IMG/VR virus record: IMGVR_UViG_3300044647_002420
Location: 1 to 23,945 of that record
Length of the DNA stretch: 23,945 nucleotides
Direction: 5' to 3' (one strand)
DNA from: a virus
The notes below the pieces were generated by a model. The model ran no database searches. It saw only the letters and a list, made by a program, of their open reading frames with translations, and had not been told where the DNA came from. The position numbers and the translations under genes were made by a program. This document shows, piece by piece, positions 6,138 through 12,124 of this stretch; position 1 is the first letter of the stretch, and each line of letters opens with the position of its first letter.

Positions 6138-6166
6138 ATTATAACAAATGTACATAGAAGGAGCAA
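6138..6166 (-). promoter_or_regulatory. Probable sigma70-type promoter
   Basis: On the minus strand there is a perfect TATAAT (6143-6138) with an extended -10 TG one base upstream and a partial -35 TTGCTC at a 17-bp spacing. It points at the gene starting at 6120. It overlaps a phage-type promoter motif on the other strand. Confidence 0.5.
6141..6161 (+). promoter_or_regulatory. Recurring phage promoter motif, copy 1
   Basis: The sequence ATAACAAATGTACATAGAAG shares AACAAATGTACATAG (15 of 15 bases) with the minus-strand copy at 11061-11081 and the looser consensus with four late copies. It lies just ahead of the plus-strand zinc-ribbon gene, and its end merges into that gene's ribosome binding site. 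The layout resembles T7/SP6-type promoters, with a start at the purines after 'ATA'. Confidence 0.6.
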
Positions 6167-6168
6167 AT

Positions 6169-6360
6169 ATGATTTGCAAGATATGTAAAGAAGAAAAGCA
6201 GAAAGAGCCTATCGTTAGAGGAACTGTGACAAGGTTTGTTGATGAATCTGGTAAGCTATGGAATGGCAAGGTTTGCAGTTGTTGTTATCGAGAATATAAC
6301 CGCGAACGTATGCGCAATAAGCGTAAGCAATTAAAAGTTGGAAATCCAAGAAACGTGTAG
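6169..6360 (+). CDS. Small zinc-ribbon protein on the opposite strand
   Basis: A 63-residue protein, the only plus-strand gene among the left-hand genes. It has C3-x2-C6 and C36-x2-C39 (with an extra C38), then CYREYNRERMRNKRKQ, a basic helix. This zinc-ribbon plus 'REYNRER' pattern resembles the N-terminal part of phage recombination endonuclease VII/HNH-type nucleases, but the nuclease core is missing, so it may be a stand-alone DNA-binding piece or a remnant. The ATG at 6169 is chosen for its GAAGGAG 6 nt upstream; an ATG at 6148 lies inside the promoter motif. The 3' end overlaps a convergent gene by 30 nt. Confidence 0.75.
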   Translation: MICKICKEEKQKEPIVRGTVTRFVDESGKLWNGKVCSCCYREYNRERMRNKRKQLKVGNPRNV

Positions 6361-6588
6361 CCTGCATTCGTTTTCCAATGATTTGAATTCTAGTTGGTTA
6401 GCGTAGAATCCTTTCTTTTCTAGAGCGGGGATAATTCTTTTAGCAAGCTCTTTAGTTGCAAATACTTCAAATTCAAAAAAACCAAGTTCCGCATGTAGGT
6501 ATATAAGATGCTCAATGTCATATTTTGTAGTATATACACTTACTTCTGATCTTTTTGCTAACTTTACTGCTTGTTTTTTAGTAATCAT
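6331..6588 (-). CDS. Hypothetical protein, 85 residues
   Basis: It starts MITKKQAVKLAKRSEVSVYT and has a beta-alpha-beta pattern (HLIYLHAELGFFEFEVFATK, then a helix and more strands). No catalytic or binding motif is visible. AAGG lies about 8 nt before ATG. Its last 30 nt overlap the end of the convergent plus-strand gene. Confidence 0.7.
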   Translation of the reverse strand: MITKKQAVKLAKRSEVSVYTTKYDIEHLIYLHAELGFFEFEVFATKELAKRIIPALEKKGFYANQLEFKSLENECRLHVSWISNF

Positions 6589-6601
6589 TAAATAACCTTA
6601 G

Positions 6602-7099
6602 TTACCTTAATACATCTTTTTTCTTTCTAAAAAATTCAGTCATGCCGTACCATTCTTCATAAGAAAACTTATTACTTCTAGCAATGTTGCATCTGGTACA
6701 GCATACTACAACATTATCAAGACTATACCCTTTTAAATTATTTTTACGATCTAGATAATATGCTCTACTTAAATATTTACCGGAGACAACTGAATATTTT
6801 ACCCATGGTATTTTTGAATAACAATAATGACATTCTTGTATTTTAGTTAATTCCAAAAAATCTCCATATGTTATATCATTTTTTAATTTTCTATGGTCTT
6901 TTTTAAAACTATTATATATACTATAAAAAGGTGGTTTTGCATGACTGTGTATTTTACATTTTAAAGATGAATTTTTAAACTCTGACTTTCGTACTCTAAT
7001 TTCAGTAGTGCACATTTCCTCTGAGCACTTCAAAACTAAAATAATTCTAGGTCCGCCACTTTTTCTTGGCATTCTTTCTATTTTAATTAGATTATTCAT
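6602..7099 (-). CDS. HNH endonuclease with N-terminal zinc-finger-like region
   Basis: HNH enzymes nick or cut DNA; free-standing phage copies are often homing endonucleases. In this 165-residue protein, C90-x2-C93 and C134-x2-C137 form the zinc frame, between which lie LDRKNNLKGYSLDN (116-129) and VVCCTRCN (131-138), the HNH core with the conserved Asn. The position usually holding the first catalytic His reads as 'LDR', a common variant in phage members. Residues 25-53 hold an extra Cys/His cluster likely to bind zinc. The start at 7099 forms an ATGA overlap with the ribonucleotide reductase stop; an earlier ATG (7126) would lie inside that gene. Confidence 0.85.
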   Translation of the reverse strand: MNNLIKIERMPRKSGGPRIILVLKCSEEMCTTEIRVRKSEFKNSSLKCKIHSHAKPPFYSIYNSFKKDHRKLKNDITYGDFLELTKIQECHYCYSKIPWVKYSVVSGKYLSRAYYLDRKNNLKGYSLDNVVVCCTRCNIARSNKFSYEEWYGMTEFFRKKKDVLR

Positions 7100-8991
7100 T
7101 TTATTGGACAAACTCCCGTGGTGCATTCTGCTTCCATTTCAAAATCTCCAATAGCTTCAAGAGATTCAATCTTTTTAACTTTTGCAGAAAGTTCATCAAA
7201 TTGTTCTTTTGTAATTTCTTCTAAAGGAGCCTGATCAAATCCGTGTTCAGAATGTAAAAGAAAAGATACAGTTTTTAAACAAGTATTATAGTTTTTTGAA
7301 AGCCATTGTTTAATTTCAGCAAGTTCGTCTTTTTTGTAATAAATAGTTACAGAAACTGCATTGTCAGACCAATCAGTTTGCAGCCTTTTAATCACTTCAA
7401 GCTGATCAAGTGCCGTCATATCCTTGGCAAACTTGGTTCCTTCTGGAAATGAACTTGGGAAAGAAACGACAACTGTATTTTTATCCTCTGTTCCATCGAA
7501 ATTGCGCTGAAATTCAATTGGATAGCCATGACTGCGACAAACTTCCACAAGTGGATTGTTAGATGCAATACGAATACGTCGAATGTGGTATTGCGAATAA
7601 CCCGGATGTGCGCCCGGTGTAACGCCTCCTAGCAAACTCAAAGTACCGCTGGGCTTAACCGTTGTAAGCTTAATTGAAGTTGGAAATCCGTTTTTAGCAG
7701 AGTATTCAATATCAAAAGATCTTAACATTTCGTAAGCTTCCGGTAGCCAAGAACGTTGTTCTTCTGTTGCTTGGAGATAACCTGTAATTCCAATTCCCAT
7801 ACGCATATTTTTATGGACTACTGCTTCGGTTTCTGCATTATGGCAAGGTAGCGCCAGACTGTGTTTAGCAATTCGATATAGATTTTTAAGTACTTGGAAT
7901 AGCCGTTCTTTTGTTTTAATGTTTGGCAGAAAAGCTTCTGCTAGACAACAGGTTTCTTTATCCTCAAGAGATTGTTCTGCACAAGGATTAAAACCAATCA
8001 CATTAGGGTCTGGATATTGAGTTTGTCCAGTTCTTCCGATAGTTTGTGCCAGCTTTAGGTTAATCAATCCATAAGGCTCTCCATTACCATTATAGCCCTG
8101 CCAGAACTGTTCTGGAAGAAGGGAGAAGTCGTTGCAAACTACAGAATTATTTGACATTGCTCGCCAATTTGGAATATTTCCTAAGTCCCATCTTTTAGCA
8201 TTTAGAAACTGTAAGTCGTCCATATCTCCGATTGCAATTTCAGCGCTCCGCCGAACATTTCCAGCTACAACAATTGAGCCGATTATATTCATAATATCAA
8301 GACAATCGATTGGGCGAACTTTCTTGTTGGAACGAGAATTTAGTAACTTGTTAATCTCCGTAATACCCCAACAAAGATCTTCTGGACCAGAAGCTACTCC
8401 ACCAAAGCCTTTAATAAGAGATCCCTTTCCTCTAATGCAAATAGTCGAATAACTAAATCCTTTTCCGGTAATGAAATGAGCTTCTAATGTTTTTTGTAAA
8501 AGCTCTACCCATCCTTGTCGAGTATCTGGTACAATATAATCTGCGTCTTTTGTGTCTTGTCTAATAACTTTTACTTTTTTTGGTTTTGGAAGTTCATAAA
8601 CGTATTCTCTTTGAATATTAAACCCCACCCCACATCCTAGCATAAGCATATCCATCGTCCACGTAAAAGGACGAATAGGTTCATTTACTAGCGTGACAGC
8701 ACAGTTTTGTAAGCTCGGAAGCCCAAGTTTATCTACAGTCTTTGTACCAAGCTGCCAAAGAAAACGCCCAGCAACAATGCCTTCAAGATTAAGCATCATT
8801 TGTTTAACATCTTCACGTTCTTCTAGAGTAAATCCAACTTTTAATTGTTTGTCACAAGCATTTAAAACTCGTTCGATTGTCTGATTAAATTCTTCTGTTG
8901 GAGAACCATCTTCATCTCTGAGTTTTCTAGCATATGTTCTTTTATATGTTGCGTATCCAATTGGTCCCCATGGAATCGACACCTTGCTCAT
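7096..8991 (-). CDS. nrdJ: Adenosylcobalamin-dependent (class II, monomeric) ribonucleoside-triphosphate reductase
   Basis: The enzyme reduces ribonucleotides to deoxyribonucleotides using a B12-generated thiyl radical, supplying dNTPs for phage DNA. Key residues in this 631-residue protein: Cys97 (SLQNCAV) and Cys348 or 349 (CCLAEAF), the probable redox pair; Cys337 and Glu339 in NPCAEQ, radical and catalytic site; KPSGTLSLLGGVTPGAHPGY (446-465), phosphate site; and the C-terminal Cys623/Cys628 pair ending in GVCPIK, typical of the monomeric Lactobacillus-type enzyme. It is about 100 residues shorter than that enzyme. AAGGAGA lies 5 nt before ATG. No small subunit or activase is needed or seen. 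Its stop overlaps an HNH endonuclease gene. Confidence 0.95.
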   Translation of the reverse strand: MSKVSIPWGPIGYATYKRTYARKLRDEDGSPTEEFNQTIERVLNACDKQLKVGFTLEEREDVKQMMLNLEGIVAGRFLWQLGTKTVDKLGLPSLQNCAVTLVNEPIRPFTWTMDMLMLGCGVGFNIQREYVYELPKPKKVKVIRQDTKDADYIVPDTRQGWVELLQKTLEAHFITGKGFSYSTICIRGKGSLIKGFGGVASGPEDLCWGITEINKLLNSRSNKKVRPIDCLDIMNIIGSIVVAGNVRRSAEIAIGDMDDLQFLNAKRWDLGNIPNWRAMSNNSVVCNDFSLLPEQFWQGYNGNGEPYGLINLKLAQTIGRTGQTQYPDPNVIGFNPCAEQSLEDKETCCLAEAFLPNIKTKERLFQVLKNLYRIAKHSLALPCHNAETEAVVHKNMRMGIGITGYLQATEEQRSWLPEAYEMLRSFDIEYSAKNGFPTSIKLTTVKPSGTLSLLGGVTPGAHPGYSQYHIRRIRIASNNPLVEVCRSHGYPIEFQRNFDGTEDKNTVVVSFPSSFPEGTKFAKDMTALDQLEVIKRLQTDWSDNAVSVTIYYKKDELAEIKQWLSKNYNTCLKTVSFLLHSEHGFDQAPLEEITKEQFDELSAKVKKIESLEAIGDFEMEAECTTGVCPIK

Positions 8992-9003
8992 TTTTCTCCT
9001 TAA

Positions 9004-10035
9004 TTAAGTAAGTCTAATTTCTCTTGCTTTTCCAAAATGCTTTTTCAACATTTTGTTTTTCTCTTCGATTAGTTTAGCACACTCGGCGAAACTTTTTTCA
9101 GTTTTTTTATGAGTAAAGCACATTTCTCTGATGTCTACGATGGGCATGTTTTCTGTAAGTTTTAATTCAGTCTCAGATGGATCTCTTTTTAAATAAAGAT
9201 TCATTAGTTTTTTTCTTGCATCTACACTTGGATATTCTACGCGCACAAAAACATCAATACGTCCATTTCGTACCACGTTTTCTGGGATAGATTCGGGGTA
9301 GTTTGTAGATAGAAAATAGATAGCATTAGACACTGAAGTTGGACCATCTAAAAATTCAAGCATGTCTCGAATATCCTCTGAGTTTTCAAGCAATGACACA
9401 GCTTCTTCAAATACAAATATTTTAAGCGTATTTTTTGTAGATACTTCGATCTTTTCAAGGAACTTTCTAGACGGAACTCCGTCCATAAAGATAACGATTG
9501 CCTTTCTTTTACGGATGAACTCTCTAAGATATGAAGTCTTGCCAGTGCCCGGAGGACCAAATAGTAAAACCCCTAATTTGTAGGAAGCACAAGAATCATC
9601 ATATAGCTGTTTGTTATCTATAAAGTCATCCACTGTCCTATCTAAATCAATTAAGCTATCCATCAGTTCAATATACTTGTCTGCCCTAACTACAGTAGGA
9701 GTAAGTCTTTCTGGTGTTGCCGAAGAAGAATATTCGTGAAAATATATTCCCGGGGAGAGTTCAATAGGCGGTTCGTTTGGTGTAGTTTTTTCGTATATTT
9801 CCACTAAATTTTCTGTTTTAATATCGTAACTTTTATCAGTTCCCTTCAGGAACTTAGACATAGCCTCTGGAGATTCAAAGTATTTAAGCTCATGTTTGCT
9901 CCTTACAAAAGGACTAAAATAATCCCCACTTGGACCAGAGAACTTATACCAAATTTTACTATCAATAGAGCTTTGATCTGGTTGCTTATCCTCTTCTGCA
10001 TAGATAGAGGCGTTCATCTTATCTATAAAATTCAT
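9004..10035 (-). CDS. AAA+ ATPase
   Basis: A 343-residue protein. Residues 1-150 form an unassigned N-terminal domain. The ATPase core follows: Walker A GPPGTGKT (160-167), Walker B IFVFEE (206-211), sensor-1 LSTN (242-245) and RNGRID (256-261), with the arginine-finger position. The 'GRID.F..V..P' segment is typical of BCS1/proteasomal-type AAA proteins, which work as rings that remodel proteins. In phages such proteins serve replication, virion assembly or protein turnover; nothing here chooses among these. The start overlaps the upstream stop by ATGA, joining it to a coiled-coil protein that could be a partner. Confidence 0.85.
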   Translation of the reverse strand: MNFIDKMNASIYAEEDKQPDQSSIDSKIWYKFSGPSGDYFSPFVRSKHELKYFESPEAMSKFLKGTDKSYDIKTENLVEIYEKTTPNEPPIELSPGIYFHEYSSSATPERLTPTVVRADKYIELMDSLIDLDRTVDDFIDNKQLYDDSCASYKLGVLLFGPPGTGKTSYLREFIRKRKAIVIFMDGVPSRKFLEKIEVSTKNTLKIFVFEEAVSLLENSEDIRDMLEFLDGPTSVSNAIYFLSTNYPESIPENVVRNGRIDVFVRVEYPSVDARKKLMNLYLKRDPSETELKLTENMPIVDIREMCFTHKKTEKSFAECAKLIEEKNKMLKKHFGKAREIRLT

Positions 10036-10394
10036 ACTGGATTGCTCCGAATCTTTTCTTGAAGTTGATTTGTAATCTGTTCAATTTCATTTCGAGCGTC
10101 CAAAACTTCTTGTTTTAGTTCTTCTACCTCTTCGGCAGGGCGGTCTTTGTCGTTTTCAAGGAATGTCAGAGCCTTATCCAGAGAGTGTCTTACAATCTCA
10201 CAAAACTCTACAATAGTTTCTGCGTCTCCTCTTTTTAGCGCCACATAAGCAACATTTTCGGGTTTAATCTTTTCGTAAAGCTGATTAAACTCATTAGCAA
10301 GTTCTACATCTTTTCCATTTACGGCATTATTTTCAGAGGCTTTTAAAATTTCTAAAAGATAATTTCGTTGGCTATCATTCAAATACAATTTCAT
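10032..10394 (-). CDS. Coiled-coil protein of unknown function
   Basis: A 120-residue, highly acidic helical protein. Residues about 85-115 (EEVEELKQEVLDARNEIEQI and beyond) have heptad spacing and should form a coiled coil. GGGGA precedes the ATG. It overlaps the HU-like gene upstream by 20 nt and the AAA+ gene downstream by ATGA, so the three are coexpressed; an adaptor or regulator of the ATPase is a reasonable guess but not shown. Confidence 0.75.
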   Translation of the reverse strand: MKLYLNDSQRNYLLEILKASENNAVNGKDVELANEFNQLYEKIKPENVAYVALKRGDAETIVEFCEIVRHSLDKALTFLENDKDRPAEEVEELKQEVLDARNEIEQITNQLQEKIRSNPV

Positions 10395-10647
10395 CTGATC
10401 TTTCCCCTTTATCGTCGTTTAGTCTTTCAAAAACTTCATCGCTTAATCTAATTCTAATGGATAAACCAGAATCTGTGATCGATACATTGAATACTCCAAG
10501 TCCGTCCCAATACATTCGTTGGCTTTTTTTTAAGACCTCAACCAGCTCGTAGGCTGTTACTTTAAGTATAGCATCGACTTCTGTGTATTTCAAGTTTACA
10601 CGTTTTGCTACTTTTTTAGAAAGTCTATTCATTTTTGCTACGCGCAT
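10375..10647 (-). CDS. HU/IHF-like DNA-binding protein (tentative)
   Basis: A 90-residue protein. Residues 9-70 follow the HU/IHF plan: a helical N-terminus (LSKKVAKRVNLKYTEVDAIL), a second helix (AYELVEVLKKSQRMY), then the turn GLGVFNV leading into a strand. It lacks the full-length arms with a clear Pro tip, so DNA bending by intercalation is uncertain. It would act on phage DNA, for example in replication or packaging. The start ATG is one base after the upstream TAG. Confidence 0.6.
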   Translation of the reverse strand: MRVAKMNRLSKKVAKRVNLKYTEVDAILKVTAYELVEVLKKSQRMYWDGLGVFNVSITDSGLSIRIRLSDEVFERLNDDKGERSDEIVFE

Positions 10648-10648
10648 A

Positions 10649-11050
10649 CTAGTATATCCACAATCTCTTACCTGTCTTCTTTGGCTCTCTTACGTCAACA
10701 TGTACAAATTTTTTATTTCTACCATCGCCAATATTATCAAATACATTATAACATATTTCGTATACATCGTCCAATTCGTCTAGTGTCATAAGTACTGGAG
10801 CAATATCAGCAGCTAATCCTGACATATGAGCACTTCCAATCTTCCCTCCAACAGCAGCATTGTGTTCCGGACAACGGTAGCCAGAGTTTACTTTAAGAGC
10901 CTTGCCGTAGGTATCTCGTACCTGTTGCAATTTGTCGATGAGTTTTTGGTCAATAAATTGATCCGTACACTTCGAACAAGGGCATTGAAACTCTGACGAA
11001 TTAAAATTCTTACTAAGCTGCTTGTTTTCGCCTTTCTTAAATGGTATCAT
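10649..11050 (-). CDS. Peptidase M15A family, probable zinc D,D- or L,D-peptidase (lysis or wall processing)
   Basis: M15 peptidases cut the peptide crosslinks of peptidoglycan. This 133-residue protein contains SGYRCPEHNAAVGG (56-69), SAHMSGLAADI (73-83) and VHVDVR (116-121); His75, Asp82 and His117 are the expected zinc ligands. The N-terminus carries FQCPCSKC, a Cys cluster often seen in phage members. There is no signal peptide, so access to the wall would need a holin. A clear ribosome binding site (GGGGAGA) precedes the ATG and is part of a recurring promoter motif (11061-11081). It is the first gene of the left-hand block. Confidence 0.9.
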   Translation of the reverse strand: MIPFKKGENKQLSKNFNSSEFQCPCSKCTDQFIDQKLIDKLQQVRDTYGKALKVNSGYRCPEHNAAVGGKIGSAHMSGLAADIAPVLMTLDELDDVYEICYNVFDNIGDGRNKKFVHVDVREPKKTGKRLWIY

Positions 11051-11060
11051 AAAAAAATCT

Positions 11061-11081
11061 CCCCTATGTACATTTGTTTAA
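11061..11081 (-). promoter_or_regulatory. Recurring phage promoter motif, copy 2
   Basis: On the minus strand it reads TTAAACAAATGTACATAGGG. It shares AACAAATGTACATAG with the copy at 6141-6161 and faces the first left-hand gene (10649-11050). The GGGGAGA at its end doubles as that gene's ribosome binding site. 'CATAGGGGAGA' looks much like the start region of T7-type promoters. Confidence 0.65.
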
Positions 11082-11215
11082 GTAACACATAAATTATGCT
11101 ATGCGTCACTTATAATTTTAACTATTTAGTATATAAATATCTGGAAAGGAGTATAAATCTAGAGTATACTATTATACGTATGGTATACGATGGAGTGATA
11201 CAATCCTAACCGTTT

Positions 11216-11240
11216 CGCAGCTCGCTTTAGGCTCGCTGCG
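11216..11240. repeat. GC-rich inverted repeat with internal direct repeat
   Basis: CGCAGC and GCTGCG form 6-bp arms around 13 nt; within it, GCTCGCT is directly repeated 11 bp apart (11220-11226 and 11231-11237). It is a GC-rich island in an AT-rich region. It could be a protein-binding site; no T-run follows, so a terminator is unlikely. Confidence 0.45.
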
Positions 11241-11265
11241 TAAATTGCGTGTACTATATAGTAAT

Positions 11266-11295
11266 ATTATACACACGTTTCCTAAAATCAACCAA
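11266..11295 (-). promoter_or_regulatory. Possible sigma70-type promoter
   Basis: The minus strand has a perfect TATAAT (11271-11266) with a weak -35, TTGGTT, 18 bp upstream. It points toward the left-hand block. In such AT-rich DNA a TATAAT alone is weak evidence. It is offered as a candidate for early host-polymerase transcription. Confidence 0.3.
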
Positions 11296-11315
11296 ATTAT
11301 TTTTTACGTACATAA

Positions 11316-11334
11316 ATAACAAATATAACTGAGA
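11316..11334 (+). promoter_or_regulatory. Recurring phage promoter motif, copy 3 (start of late genes)
   Basis: The sequence ATAACAAATATAACTGAGA shares AAATAACAAATATA with the copy at 19483. It is the last such element before the late block and lies 85 bp before the first late gene (11419). Confidence 0.65.
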
Positions 11335-11418
11335 TGATGTAAGTTCGACTACCCCTAGTGGGGATACAAATTACACAAGCGATTAACACAGATTCTCACT
11401 TTTAACATAGGTAATAAA

Positions 11419-11706
11419 ATGCGAAATTATGATTTAATGCTCATATTAGTAAGTCTTTTTGTCGTTAGAATTATAGCGTTTTCGGCTAGTTATGCTGACG
11501 CTATCTGTTTACTATCTTTAGTAGCGTATAAGTTTGGTAAAGATTTTCTAGTACTAAAACGTATATCCTCTGATTTTGAAAGTAAACTTCAATCTCAAGA
11601 AAAGGAAACTAACGCAAAGCTTAACTTGTTAGCAGAAGAGATCGTAAAAGTAAGAAACTCATCTGAAGGCTTAAAGGCTGCTATTAACTTAACAGCTAAG
11701 AGGTAA
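11419..11706 (+). CDS. Membrane-anchored coiled-coil protein
   Basis: A 95-residue protein. Residues 5-38 are hydrophobic (LMLILVSLFVVRIIAFSASY and on to LLSLVAYKF), likely two short spans or one long hairpin; residues 45-90 are a polar helix with coiled-coil character. AGG lies about 8 nt before ATG. It is the first gene of the late block, two bases before the probable TerS. It might anchor a packaging or lysis factor at the membrane, or be a holin-like protein, but no family is recognised. Confidence 0.7.
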   Translation: MRNYDLMLILVSLFVVRIIAFSASYADAICLLSLVAYKFGKDFLVLKRISSDFESKLQSQEKETNAKLNLLAEEIVKVRNSSEGLKAAINLTAKR

Positions 11707-11707
11707 T

Positions 11708-12124
11708 ATGAAATTTCTGTCTGCTGATGATGTTAGGGATATCCTAAGCCAAAATGAAGAACTTAAGAAGTATGGCGAAAAGCTTACTCAAACAAATATT
11801 AAACTTCAAGAAGAACTAAATCAAGCAAAAGACAAGTTGCGTCATCTTGAAGAACTAACAAAGATTAATAGTAGTCCTTTGGCTATTGGCTCAAACGAAG
11901 AAGATGTTTGTCGAATTGAAATTGGTAGATATTATAATCTAGTAAAGACAAGACCCCTTGAGTTTAATGAAGTTAAGTCTTTTGAAATATACGTTAAATC
12001 TCTTATGCTCATCCGAGGTAAGACCGCAGTTGAAGACAAGAAATCTAAAAAGACACAATCTTTGAATGAAGATCAACTGCTACAACTAGCGTTGCAGGTT
12101 GTAGATGAATCAAACGAACAATAG
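11708..12124 (+). CDS. Probable terminase small subunit
   Basis: TerS recognises phage DNA and delivers it to TerL. The call rests on position (overlapping the start of TerL by 20 nt), size (138 residues) and composition: an N-terminal coiled coil (16-50), then a helical core (EEDVCRIEIGRYYNLVKTRP and EVKSFEIYVKSLMLIRG, about 64-103) resembling the 'EEVKxxEIYxKxL' segment I know from podovirus small subunits. No clear helix-turn-helix is visible. It could instead be another packaging accessory. Confidence 0.5.
   Translation: MKFLSADDVRDILSQNEELKKYGEKLTQTNIKLQEELNQAKDKLRHLEELTKINSSPLAIGSNEEDVCRIEIGRYYNLVKTRPLEFNEVKSFEIYVKSLMLIRGKTAVEDKKSKKTQSLNEDQLLQLALQVVDESNEQ

Larger units (their letters stand above)
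11051..11418. other. Divergent AT-rich intergenic region with promoters and dyads
   Basis: This 368-bp non-coding stretch separates the two oppositely transcribed gene blocks. It contains the minus-strand promoter motif (11061-11081), the plus-strand motif (11316-11334), two GTATAC palindromes (11164-11169 and 11183-11188) flanking the palindrome ATACGTAT, the only GC-rich inverted repeat (11216-11240), and an AT-rich dyad with CTATATAG and TAATATTA. A small CCCC/GGGG hairpin lies near 11351-11364. No gene of 30 codons or more with a ribosome binding site was found. A replication origin or regulatory hub is possible but not shown. Confidence 0.6.

Noticed and set aside
11341-11365. tRNA-like string GTTCGACTACCCC near 11343
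   Set aside because: It resembles a T-arm, but the neighbouring bases do not pair as a T-stem and no acceptor, D or anticodon arms can be drawn.
11799-11815. AACAAATATT inside the probable TerS gene
   Set aside because: It matches the first box of the recurring motif only; the conserved T and the purine start are missing.
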